NCBI GenBank assembly: GCA_002292185.1
Contig: DBBL01000069.1
Span: 939-6,259 of the forward strand
Direction: 5' to 3'
DNA: 5,321 nucleotides
DNA from: Akkermansiaceae bacterium UBA985
Lineage (GTDB): Bacteria; Verrucomicrobiota; Verrucomicrobiia; Verrucomicrobiales; Akkermansiaceae
The notes under the pieces are model-generated. The model was not told the origin of the DNA. It did not search any database and worked only from the letters and a program-made list of their open reading frames with translations. The stretch's first letter is position 1, and each line of letters opens with the position of its first letter. The translations under genes were made by a program, and so were the position numbers. Below are positions 1-5,321 of this stretch, piece after piece.

Positions 1-42
1 ATTTTGAGGGTTATACCCTCAATTTTGAGGGGTGTATATAAC
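1..42 (+). promoter_or_regulatory. Leader hairpin with 10-base direct repeat
   Basis: An 8-base-pair inverted repeat, TTGAGGGT (4-11) and ACCCTCAA (15-22), encloses a 3-base loop. It is followed by TTTT (23-26). The left arm then recurs, so ATTTTGAGGG is found at 1-10 and again, exactly, at 22-31. The two copies are 21 bases apart, close to two turns of DNA. A TA-rich block, TATATAAC, lies at 35-42 and could be a -10 element, but I see no convincing -35 at normal spacing. Two readings fit: the intrinsic terminator of a gene left of the window, or an operator/attenuator for the large gene that starts at 69. The extra copy of the arm favours a binding site, while the hairpin followed by TTTT favours a terminator. 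The sequence alone does not decide. Confidence 0.5.
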
Positions 43-56
43 TTGAGCTCACATGC

Positions 57-60
57 AGGT
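57..60 (+). promoter_or_regulatory. Ribosome binding site deciding the start of large gene 1
   Basis: AGGT lies 8 bases upstream of the ATG at 69. It overlaps an in-frame TTG at 60, so it cannot serve that codon, and it is too far from the next in-frame ATG at 78. This is why the start is placed at 69. Confidence 0.5.
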
Positions 61-68
61 TGTTTACG

Positions 69-2153
69 ATGAACCTCATGCGTGATGAGAGTTTCCAGTT
101 CGCAGATCGTGTGAAGCAGTGCTTTTCGCAAGATCCGGAGAGGAAGCATATTGCAGAGCAGCTTGTGGATAGTCAATTGAGCGGGGACGAAGAGAAGTTG
201 GCGAGAGCTCACAGAAATTTAGCCGCTTCCGACCGGCGCCCCCGTTGGTTGCTGGGCGCGTTGTGTACTGTCATGATTTTGGTGGGAATGGCACTTGTGT
301 TCATACCGGCATACAGGGTTTTACAGCTTAGTTATGTCTTAAAGGTAGCGCTCTCCCCTGATGCGTATTGCTCTGACGATGAGTTTGATCAGAGTTCTTA
401 TTTTAGTAATCTTAGTGAGGCTGATATGCTATTGCTTTTCGGGGATTGCAAGATGGCTTCTGAATCGGACCGACTCAAGGGCTTATGGGAATCCGAGCCG
501 GATAACCCTGGTGTGTATCTTGAGTATCTTTTGGCATACCATCATGATTTCAGCTCTTATCCTTCGGATATGTCAGCGATTGCCGAGCGGATTGATCCTG
601 AAAATGCCCTGTTTCCAATATTGCAACTGGCTGACTTGGCGCGGGAATGTACCCAAAAAGTTGATTCGGCAAAGAGCAAGTCTGCGTCCACGGAGTCTTC
701 GGTGTTACGTCCGCACGTAGCTATTACTGACATGACAAAACACCAAGCGGCAATGGATCTCTTCTACACTACTGTGAAAATGCCAAAATACACGAGTCAC
801 TCGCTTGCATTGTTACAACGGCGCCTTCCCTTAGTTCTGAGGGACGAGTATGACTGGGTGACACGGTCGATGCCCTCCATGTATTTTAATGAAACAACAC
901 GTTTCAGTTGTTTGCAATTTCAAAAAGTGATGGTTTTGATTCGCGCTGAAGCATATCGCTGTGAGAGGGAGAAAGATGCGCAGGCCCTAAAACGTCTCAT
1001 TCATGCCTGGCAGGCGTTTTACAGGAAGGGGCGTGCCGATGCAGTATACTTGATCGACGGGCTTGTCTTGCGGGCTTGTCTTCATTCTCCGTGTGAGGAT
1101 TTTGCAGCAGCGGCGAAAGCTTGTGGATTGCAAGAGCTGGAAGATGGTTTTGTTGCACTCGACAAGCAAATGGATACTGAAAGAGAATCTCGTAAGCTCA
1201 AGTCCAGAGAATGGCCAGATAGCTTCGCTAAGGAAGCAGGCCTACTATCATCCGGAGGCTCACGTTTATTTTATCTACTGAACGATCACGCCATGGTGTC
1301 GGCGCCTGATACTGGCCCGGACCGGATGGCGGACCACGCTTTTTTGAACCGGATTGTTGCTGCGTTGGGGTGGCTGATATTAGCCCTGTCGGCTTTGGTG
1401 GTATGGTTGTGGCGTTTTCGGCGTGGTGATGAGCTACGCATTCTGGGGCGGCGGCTGAGCGGAACGTTTTCCACGCGTGACTGGGGTGTCGTTTTTATGT
1501 GTGGAGTTCTGCTTCCAATCGGTATCTATTGGCTGGTCAATGGTGCGGGATCATTGCTGAGTGTGCAACACTATCACCTTTTCAACGTCCATGGGATGCT
1601 GTGGTTTGGCCAGCCTGCCAGCTTATGGCTGTTACTTCTTATTGGGCCAGTGATCGCTATTACATGGCAACTCAATGAGATCCTTCCGGCTGAGAAATGC
1701 AAGGTGTCGAAATGCTTGTGGTCAGCGGCCTTGCTTGCTTTGTTAGCGATGCCGCTGTTTGGCTTGGCGGGTGCGCTCGAGGCTCATGCAAGGATTTTGG
1801 TCACCGTGGGCCTTTGTATGCAGGGTTTGGCCTGTGTATTGATATTAGCGGCAATGATTAGCGGATTTACGCGAAATCAGCAGCACAACAAACACAGCTT
1901 ATACCATGCTGCTAGGAATCAGCTCTTGGTTCCTCTGTATGTATCAGCATCTCTGGTGATGGCATTGCATGTGTCCGTCTATCATCGCATTGAAAAACAC
2001 TGGGTGGCTGAAGACGAAATTTCTAAAATGTTTGTTGATAGCAACACAGCATACCCTTCTGAGAAATATTTCACCAGTCAGATACTTCACGAAATAGATG
2101 TATTGTTTGAGAAGATAGAGACCGATTTCCCCTCTGATCCTGTGAACAAGTGA
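69..2153 (+). CDS. Large 7-TM membrane protein, copy 1 (unknown family)
   Basis: This is a 694-residue protein that I do not recognise. The N-terminal 59 residues are polar, with a basic patch (SDRRPRW) before TM1 (about 60-80), which suggests an N-in orientation. Residues about 81-426 form a mainly helical soluble domain, predicted periplasmic. It contains an FGD motif (124-126), a pair of D/E-P-x-N units 33 residues apart (Asn146, Asn179) that resemble TPR-type repeats, a Ser/Lys-rich linker (about 196-219), and Cys298 and Cys352. Six more segments follow: about 427-449, 471-491, 514-533, 550-570, 576-599 and 617-637. The loops after TM2, TM4 and TM6 are basic, which fits the inside, so the C-terminus should be outside. 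Motifs shared with copy 2 are GVxxPxGxYxxVN (479-491, TM3), MPLxGxxxALxxHAR (561-575, end of TM5) and VYxxxEKxW (637-645). The start is ATG 69, because AGGT sits 8 bases upstream. A longer TTG start at 60 would add three residues. Role unknown; a membrane sensor, scaffold or transporter is possible, but nothing here decides. Confidence 0.85.
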   Translation: MNLMRDESFQFADRVKQCFSQDPERKHIAEQLVDSQLSGDEEKLARAHRNLAASDRRPRWLLGALCTVMILVGMALVFIPAYRVLQLSYVLKVALSPDAYCSDDEFDQSSYFSNLSEADMLLLFGDCKMASESDRLKGLWESEPDNPGVYLEYLLAYHHDFSSYPSDMSAIAERIDPENALFPILQLADLARECTQKVDSAKSKSASTESSVLRPHVAITDMTKHQAAMDLFYTTVKMPKYTSHSLALLQRRLPLVLRDEYDWVTRSMPSMYFNETTRFSCLQFQKVMVLIRAEAYRCEREKDAQALKRLIHAWQAFYRKGRADAVYLIDGLVLRACLHSPCEDFAAAAKACGLQELEDGFVALDKQMDTERESRKLKSREWPDSFAKEAGLLSSGGSRLFYLLNDHAMVSAPDTGPDRMADHAFLNRIVAALGWLILALSALVVWLWRFRRGDELRILGRRLSGTFSTRDWGVVFMCGVLLPIGIYWLVNGAGSLLSVQHYHLFNVHGMLWFGQPASLWLLLLIGPVIAITWQLNEILPAEKCKVSKCLWSAALLALLAMPLFGLAGALEAHARILVTVGLCMQGLACVLILAAMISGFTRNQQHNKHSLYHAARNQLLVPLYVSASLVMALHVSVYHRIEKHWVAEDEISKMFVDSNTAYPSEKYFTSQILHEIDVLFEKIETDFPSDPVNK

Positions 2154-2172
2154 GATGGGCTTAGCTCAAAGC

Positions 2173-2196
2173 AGCGCACATCATCAGTCGCTTTTT
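2173..2196 (+). terminator. Weak hairpin with T run after large gene 1
   Basis: AGCG (2173-2176) pairs with CGCT (2189-2192), and an inner AC/GT pair forms past a bulged C. A T run follows at 2192-2196. The stem is short, so this is only a possible + strand terminator for large gene 1. It overlaps the stop codon of the convergent small gene. Confidence 0.25.
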
Positions 2197-2473
2197 ATAC
2201 CACTGGCGTGATTCCACGCTTGGTCAGGCGAGTGGTGATTGGGTCACCGGTTCTTTCTGGCGTCCAGCCGATTTCCCGTCCGTATTCAATGATGTCTTCG
2301 ACCATGTCGGGACGGAACACGCGGGGGCACTGGGCAATAATCATCTGACCGTCTGGCTTTTCATTGAGTTCGATTCTGACTTCGACACCGTGATCGGTGC
2401 TGCGTTTGGTCCAGCGGTACTGGAGATCGTAGAAACAGTGCACTTCGCTTTTCTTGATGGGGAGCGCTTGCAT
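2195..2473 (-). CDS. Small soluble protein, copy 1 (unknown family)
   Basis: This is a 92-residue protein with no signal peptide or membrane segment, presumably cytoplasmic. I do not recognise the family. By eye it has two beta strands (GVEVRIELN and GQMIIAQCP), a helix (PDMVEDIIEYGREIGW) and a final strand (ITTRLT). The FRPDMVEDIIEYG..GW.P stretch recalls a C-terminal motif common in small bacterial proteins of unknown function. Cys13 and Cys49 are conserved in copy 2. Identity to copy 2 is 73 of 90 residues, ungapped, with residues 40-66 identical. The DNA changes in that run are all synonymous on this strand, which shows the - strand is the coding one. ATG 2473 is preferred because copy 2 aligns from two residues after it. 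A TTG start at 2518 would add 15 residues with no counterpart. The Shine-Dalgarno signal is weak. The gene is convergent with large gene 1 and divergent from large gene 2. Confidence 0.85.
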   Translation of the reverse strand: MQALPIKKSEVHCFYDLQYRWTKRSTDHGVEVRIELNEKPDGQMIIAQCPRVFRPDMVEDIIEYGREIGWTPERTGDPITTRLTKRGITPVV

Positions 2474-2566
2474 GCCGCTGCTTATTGTTCGTGGGGTATT
2501 AGGTAGCCAAAGTGCCAAAGGGTTTTTTTTATCGTAAGAAATTCAAAGAAATGGGAGTCTTTAAGT
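2474..2566. promoter_or_regulatory. Divergent spacer between small gene 1 and large gene 2
   Basis: This spacer of 93 bases must hold the signals for both flanking genes, unless large gene 2 is read through from large gene 1. It contains a run of eight T (2523-2530), which reads as eight A on the strand of small gene 1 and could be an UP-like or bent element. It also has a doubled GCCAAAG (2505-2511 and 2514-2520). I see no pair of -35/-10 boxes good enough to place a promoter, and no copy of the repeat found upstream of large gene 1. Confidence 0.35.
2553..2557 (+). promoter_or_regulatory. Ribosome binding site of large gene 2
   Basis: GGGAG sits 9 bases upstream of the ATG at 2567, a good match and spacing. 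It fixes that start well. Confidence 0.7.
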
Positions 2567-4654
2567 ATGGAAAATAATTCGGATGATCTTAAAAAAGGAC
2601 TTGAAGGTGTGTTTGACGAAAATGTCGAGCAACAGCGTGAGGCTGAAAAGATGATCGAGCAATTGGCAGCGAAGTATGGTGACGATGGGCTGGATCGTAG
2701 TGCTCGTCATTTGGCCAAGACCTCCAAGAAGCGGTTTCACTTGCGGGTGTTAGGCATCATCATATGTATTGCGGTCTCGCTCTTTGTGGTTGCGAATTAC
2801 GGCTCTCGTTTTCTTGCGCTGAAGGGCGATTGTCAGGCTCAACAACCTGATGAATGTAATCATTATATTTGTGATTTTTCAGGAGGGGATCCGGTAGGGA
2901 GTGATTCGTGGGCGGGGAAGGAAGTGGCTAAAGACCTCAGCCGTGACGAAATACTCATCATGTTTGGTGATCGCTCGCAGCCTACTGAAGAGCTGCGTTA
3001 CAAGGCACTCTGGGATCTGGATCCGTCCAATCCTGCCTATTACATCGAATACGCCATGGGATACGCCGAAGACCGCGACAGCTTGCCTCTGGATTTTATT
3101 TCCCAGGGCGAAAAAATCGATCAGGGCAACGGCTGGTATGCATTGATGGCTGCCGCCTTTGAGGCAGAGGGCAGTGTGGAAAAAGTAAGATCACCTGCGG
3201 GTAAGCGGAAAGGGGTAACGGCGAATGCGGGGCAAAAACAAAAGCCAAAGCCAGGGTATAAGGTAACTGACGAAGACAAATTTGCTACGGCTCTGCAGCT
3301 CATGTATCAGGCGGCTGAAGCCGGGAGCTTGGTATCTCATCAGCGTGAACTTGTTGCCAAGCGTATGAAATTACTTCCCCGTCAGGGTATCGACTATATC
3401 AGTCAGGCTGCAAACATTGCTTATATGGGGTCGTTGAAATCCTATGCACTGAAATCGCTTGTTTTGAGCAAAGTGGTGCGATTGGAGGCTGAGAGGTGTG
3501 GGGCGCAGCGTGATGGCGAGCGCTTGAATAAACTGATTGGCGCCTGGGAAGTTCTTGGGCAGCGAATGATTCGTGGTGATGGCTTTTCAATTGTTGATGC
3601 CTTGGTGGCAAGAGCGTGGATTGTAGGTCCATTGGAAGACTTCCGTGATGCTGCCAATGCCTGCGGTATGAGTGATCGAGCTCTGGAGTTTGAGCGTCTG
3701 CAGAAGGTTTTTGAGGATGATAAGGAAGCGAAAAAAAATCGTCCGTCGAGAATCGCTGATTACAAGCATAAGCTTGGAGCAATGCATGTTATACTTATGC
3801 CCGCTTTCGTAGGTAAACAGGTGATATCACCACCAGAGCTCAAGCCGGAAGACTTTATGCCAGGTCGCATCGCAGAGCATGCTTTAGCGGGCAAGGTCCT
3901 TGTCAGTGCTGCGAGCTTGTTGATGGCGCTGCTTGTGGGTGTGCTCTTGATATCTAGGCTCAGGTACCGGGCGGCAGTACGTAGGGTGGCGATTGCGTTG
4001 CGATCGCAGCTGGGTGGTCTCGACTGGATATGGCTAGTCCTAGGCGGGGTGATTTTCCCTGTGGGTCTCTACTTGGTGGTCAATTTGCTTTCACCATGGA
4101 GTGCCAGGCATCATGGAATCCATCAATTTGGCTACCCAGTAGTGGCTCAGTTTGCTTGCATGGTTTTATTGGTCGGAGTGATGGTTCCTCTGCTGGCTCG
4201 TTGGAGGTGGCGCAAGCAGGCTGGTTATCTTGGTTTTTCCACGGGGTGGGTGCAGTGGGTTCCCGCTGTGTTGCTCTGTATCGCCATGCCGCTAAGTGGA
4301 GTAGGGGATGCCCTTTACGAACATGCTAGGGGAGCGATTCTTTCAAGCGCGGTATTGATCGGAGTTGCTTTGTTCTGGATATTGATTTGTTTTTTGCGAT
4401 TGGTTTTTGGTGGCAGGAATCGCGCTGTTTCCAGACTGCTGCTTACTCACACGCTGATGCCGGTGTTCTCTCTTACCGCATTATTGTGGGCACTGATGGC
4501 TCCGGTATATGATCACGAAGAGAAAAAATGGATCGCCCAAGAACCCGACCTTATAAATCCTCTGGGATTCAATTCAGTCGAGCCTGGCGGTGATGAGTTC
4601 CGCATCGCGGAGCAACTCAAGAGAGAGGTAAGCGATCTGATGGGCTGGCAATAA
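2567..4654 (+). CDS. Large 7-TM membrane protein, copy 2 (unknown family)
   Basis: This 695-residue protein is a diverged paralogue of the protein at 69-2153 and has the same order of parts. The polar N-terminus has basic residues (KTSKKRFHLR) just before TM1 (about 61-78). A predicted periplasmic domain follows (about 79-440), and six membrane segments lie near 441-463, 486-506, 524-544, 561-580, 590-612 and 627-647. Basic stretches follow TM2 (RLRYRAAVRR) and TM4 (RWRWRKQ), which supports an N-in, C-out topology. Shared motifs are FGD (133-135), Asn155/Asn188 spaced 33 residues in TPR-like units, Cys311 and Cys366, GVxxPxGxYxxVN (494-506), MPLxGxxxALxxHAR (574-588) and VYxxxEKxW (647-655). 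The best block (LSRDEILIMFGD to EYAMGY) has 18 of 43 identical residues. A Lys/Gly/Gln-rich linker (about 207-232) differs from the Ser-rich one in copy 1. The C-terminal tail is amphipathic. Substrate, partner and activity are unknown. Confidence 0.9.
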   Translation: MENNSDDLKKGLEGVFDENVEQQREAEKMIEQLAAKYGDDGLDRSARHLAKTSKKRFHLRVLGIIICIAVSLFVVANYGSRFLALKGDCQAQQPDECNHYICDFSGGDPVGSDSWAGKEVAKDLSRDEILIMFGDRSQPTEELRYKALWDLDPSNPAYYIEYAMGYAEDRDSLPLDFISQGEKIDQGNGWYALMAAAFEAEGSVEKVRSPAGKRKGVTANAGQKQKPKPGYKVTDEDKFATALQLMYQAAEAGSLVSHQRELVAKRMKLLPRQGIDYISQAANIAYMGSLKSYALKSLVLSKVVRLEAERCGAQRDGERLNKLIGAWEVLGQRMIRGDGFSIVDALVARAWIVGPLEDFRDAANACGMSDRALEFERLQKVFEDDKEAKKNRPSRIADYKHKLGAMHVILMPAFVGKQVISPPELKPEDFMPGRIAEHALAGKVLVSAASLLMALLVGVLLISRLRYRAAVRRVAIALRSQLGGLDWIWLVLGGVIFPVGLYLVVNLLSPWSARHHGIHQFGYPVVAQFACMVLLVGVMVPLLARWRWRKQAGYLGFSTGWVQWVPAVLLCIAMPLSGVGDALYEHARGAILSSAVLIGVALFWILICFLRLVFGGRNRAVSRLLLTHTLMPVFSLTALLWALMAPVYDHEEKKWIAQEPDLINPLGFNSVEPGGDEFRIAEQLKREVSDLMGWQ

Positions 4655-4658
4655 AACA

Positions 4659-4673
4659 GGGTGAGCTACACCT
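4659..4673 (-). terminator. Possible terminator of small gene 2
   Basis: Read on the - strand, GGTG (4672-4669) and CACC (4663-4660) form a short hairpin with a 5-base loop, with one more G-U pair possible. The run CTGTTTTATT follows. It lies downstream of the small gene stop at 4706 and could end that transcript just past the end of large gene 2. The stem is short, so the call is tentative. Confidence 0.35.
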
Positions 4674-4705
4674 AGATGGGGCCCTTCTTGCAGTGTATTA
4701 TCCGA

Positions 4706-4996
4706 TTAAGCGGAAGGGTCAATCTGGGTCAGCCCACGTTTGGTAAGCCTGACGGTGATCGGCGGATTGGTTTCCTCCGGTTTCCAGCCGATTTTTCGAC
4801 CGTATTCGATGATGTCCTCTACCATGTCGGGGCGGAACACGCGCGGGCATTGGGCGATGATCATCTGGCCGTCGGGAAATTCGTTGAGTTCTATTTTGAT
4901 TTCGACTCCCCGATCAGTGCTGCGTTTGGCCCAGCGATACTGGAGATCGTAGAAACAGAGTACTTCGCTTTTCTTGAGGGGGAGGGCCATGTGCAT
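4706..4996 (-). CDS. Small soluble protein, copy 2 (unknown family)
   Basis: This 96-residue paralogue of the protein at 2473-2195 matches 73 of 90 residues without a gap. It ends in three extra residues (PSA) and starts MHMALP rather than MQALP. Over 240 aligned bases the DNA is about 80% identical by hand count (47 differences). The invariant core is residues 41-67, with Cys14 and Cys50 also shared. The predicted fold is a compact alpha/beta: two strands, a helix over PDMVEDIIEYGRKIGW, then a last strand. There is no signal peptide or membrane segment. ATG 4996 and ATG 4990 are both possible starts. Neither has a strong Shine-Dalgarno; AAGAG lies about 12 bases upstream of the first. The gene is convergent with large gene 2, with 51 bases between stop codons, just as copy 1 is with large gene 1. 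The function is not known; a dedicated partner or regulator of the neighbouring membrane protein is an inference from this repeated pairing only. Confidence 0.85.
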   Translation of the reverse strand: MHMALPLKKSEVLCFYDLQYRWAKRSTDRGVEIKIELNEFPDGQMIIAQCPRVFRPDMVEDIIEYGRKIGWKPEETNPPITVRLTKRGLTQIDPSA

Positions 4997-5071
4997 GAGT
5001 CTAGTGGCTCTTGATGAAATACCAAATCTGAAATTCTCATTTTATCATGACTCTGATTGAATGCGACTGCC
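4997..5071. promoter_or_regulatory. Divergent spacer between small gene 2 and the Cys-cluster gene
   Basis: These 75 AT-rich bases separate two start codons that point away from each other, so promoters for both are expected here or inside the neighbours. TCATGATAAAAT, read on the - strand from about 5049 to 5038, contains a TAAAAT that could be a -10 for small gene 2, but no matching -35 is clear. No similarity to the spacer at 2474-2566 is evident. Confidence 0.3.
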
Positions 5072-5321
5072 ATGGCACACACAGCATATGAAAAAACAGC
5101 GCGGATCGTGGCAGCTCAGCTGCGTGAGGCGGTCATAGATCATGAAGCCTTCGAGACAGAGTTGCGTCCGTGTGAGCTAGATCGTTGCCGGGCGACGTGC
5201 TGCCATGATGGGGTGTATTTATCCCAGGAGGAGGCGGAGGGGGTAAGGCAGATGGTGGCTGACCATGGCGAGCGATTGGCTGCTTATGGCCTGAGTCTTC
5301 CCGATAAGCCAGTGGAGGCAC
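5072..5321 (+). CDS. Cys-cluster protein, DUF3109/YkgJ-like (5' part only)
   Basis: This reading frame starts at ATG 5072 and stays open to the window edge, giving 83 residues of an incomplete protein. An in-frame TGA at 5054 limits the start. A TTG at 5057 is possible, but the ATG is more likely. No clear Shine-Dalgarno is present. The key feature is C34-x4-C39-x3-C43-C44 followed by HDGVYLSQEEAE. This C-x4-C-x3-CC-x2-G spacing, followed by a Leu and acidic residues, matches what I recall of DUF3109 and the related YkgJ-type cysteine cluster proteins, thought to bind a metal, either zinc or an Fe-S cluster. Their function is not established. The rest of the visible part is helical and charged. 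The gene lies outside the duplicated module and is divergent from small gene 2, so there is no reason to tie it to the membrane proteins. Confidence 0.75.
   Translation, partial: MAHTAYEKTARIVAAQLREAVIDHEAFETELRPCELDRCRATCCHDGVYLSQEEAEGVRQMVADHGERLAAYGLSLPDKPVEA

Noticed and set aside
2474..2518. 15-residue N-terminal extension of small gene 1 from a TTG start
   Set aside because: It uses a rare start, has no counterpart in copy 2, and would take up half of the divergent spacer. The ATG at 2473 matches the homology boundary.
2521..2532. T8 run as an intrinsic terminator on the + strand
   Set aside because: No stable hairpin precedes it, and no + strand gene ends near it.
3399..3782. 127-residue open frame on the - strand inside large gene 2, and other short frames inside the large genes
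   Set aside because: They lie wholly within well-supported coding sequence with homologous translations on the + strand and show no recognisable domain. They are shadows.
2195..4996. Toxin-antitoxin or effector-immunity system
   Set aside because: The duplicated pairing is suggestive, but the large protein has no toxin domain I can identify and the genes are convergent rather than co-transcribed. The label would be a guess.
4676..5014. 112-residue open frame on the + strand opposite small gene 2, with a matching open frame opposite small gene 1
   Set aside because: The frames are in register with the - strand codons, so they stay open as a by-product. Differences between the copies fall at - strand wobble positions and change many + strand residues, and the + strand frame lacks a clear ribosome binding site.
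4891..5082. 63-residue - strand frame across the start of the Cys-cluster gene
   Set aside because: It overlaps small gene 2 in another frame and the real + strand start at 5072, with no family resemblance.
5133..5321. Pro-rich - strand frame at the right edge
   Set aside because: It is antisense to the frame with the clear C-x4-C-x3-CC motif, and its Pro-rich run is only the complement of GAG/GCG/GGG codons there.

Overview
The window holds a two-gene module present twice in tandem, followed by the start of an unrelated gene. Each module has a large membrane protein of about 695 residues on the + strand and, tail to tail with it, a small soluble protein of 92-96 residues on the - strand. 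I do not recognise either family and assign no biochemical function. The organism is probably a Gram-negative bacterium of middling GC. The large proteins carry a predicted periplasmic domain with D/E-P-x-N helical repeats, and the Cys-cluster gene at the right edge has relatives in several bacterial phyla. A Verrucomicrobiota or Planctomycetota-like host came to mind from general resemblance, but this is a weak guess.

Layout. Positions 1-68 are a leader with a strong hairpin and a 10-base direct repeat, ending in a Shine-Dalgarno-like AGGT. Large gene 1 runs 69-2153 (+) and small gene 1 runs 2473-2195 (-), with 41 bases between their stop codons. A 93-base spacer (2474-2566) separates the divergent starts of small gene 1 and large gene 2. 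Large gene 2 runs 2567-4654 (+) and small gene 2 runs 4996-4706 (-), with 51 bases between their stop codons. A 75-base divergent spacer (4997-5071) leads to a Cys-cluster protein gene that starts at 5072 (+) and leaves the window. No RNA gene, insertion sequence, CRISPR array or attachment site was seen.

How the parts relate. The two large proteins share one plan: a short cytoplasmic N-terminus, one membrane segment, a roughly 345-360-residue domain predicted outside the membrane, then six membrane segments with shared motifs. They are strongly diverged, by eye roughly a quarter to a third identical and 18 of 43 in the best block. The two small proteins are 73 of 90 identical without gaps, and their DNA differs largely at wobble positions. 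Both genes of the pair were kept in the same convergent order. This suggests, but does not prove, that the small protein works with, or controls, its large neighbour.
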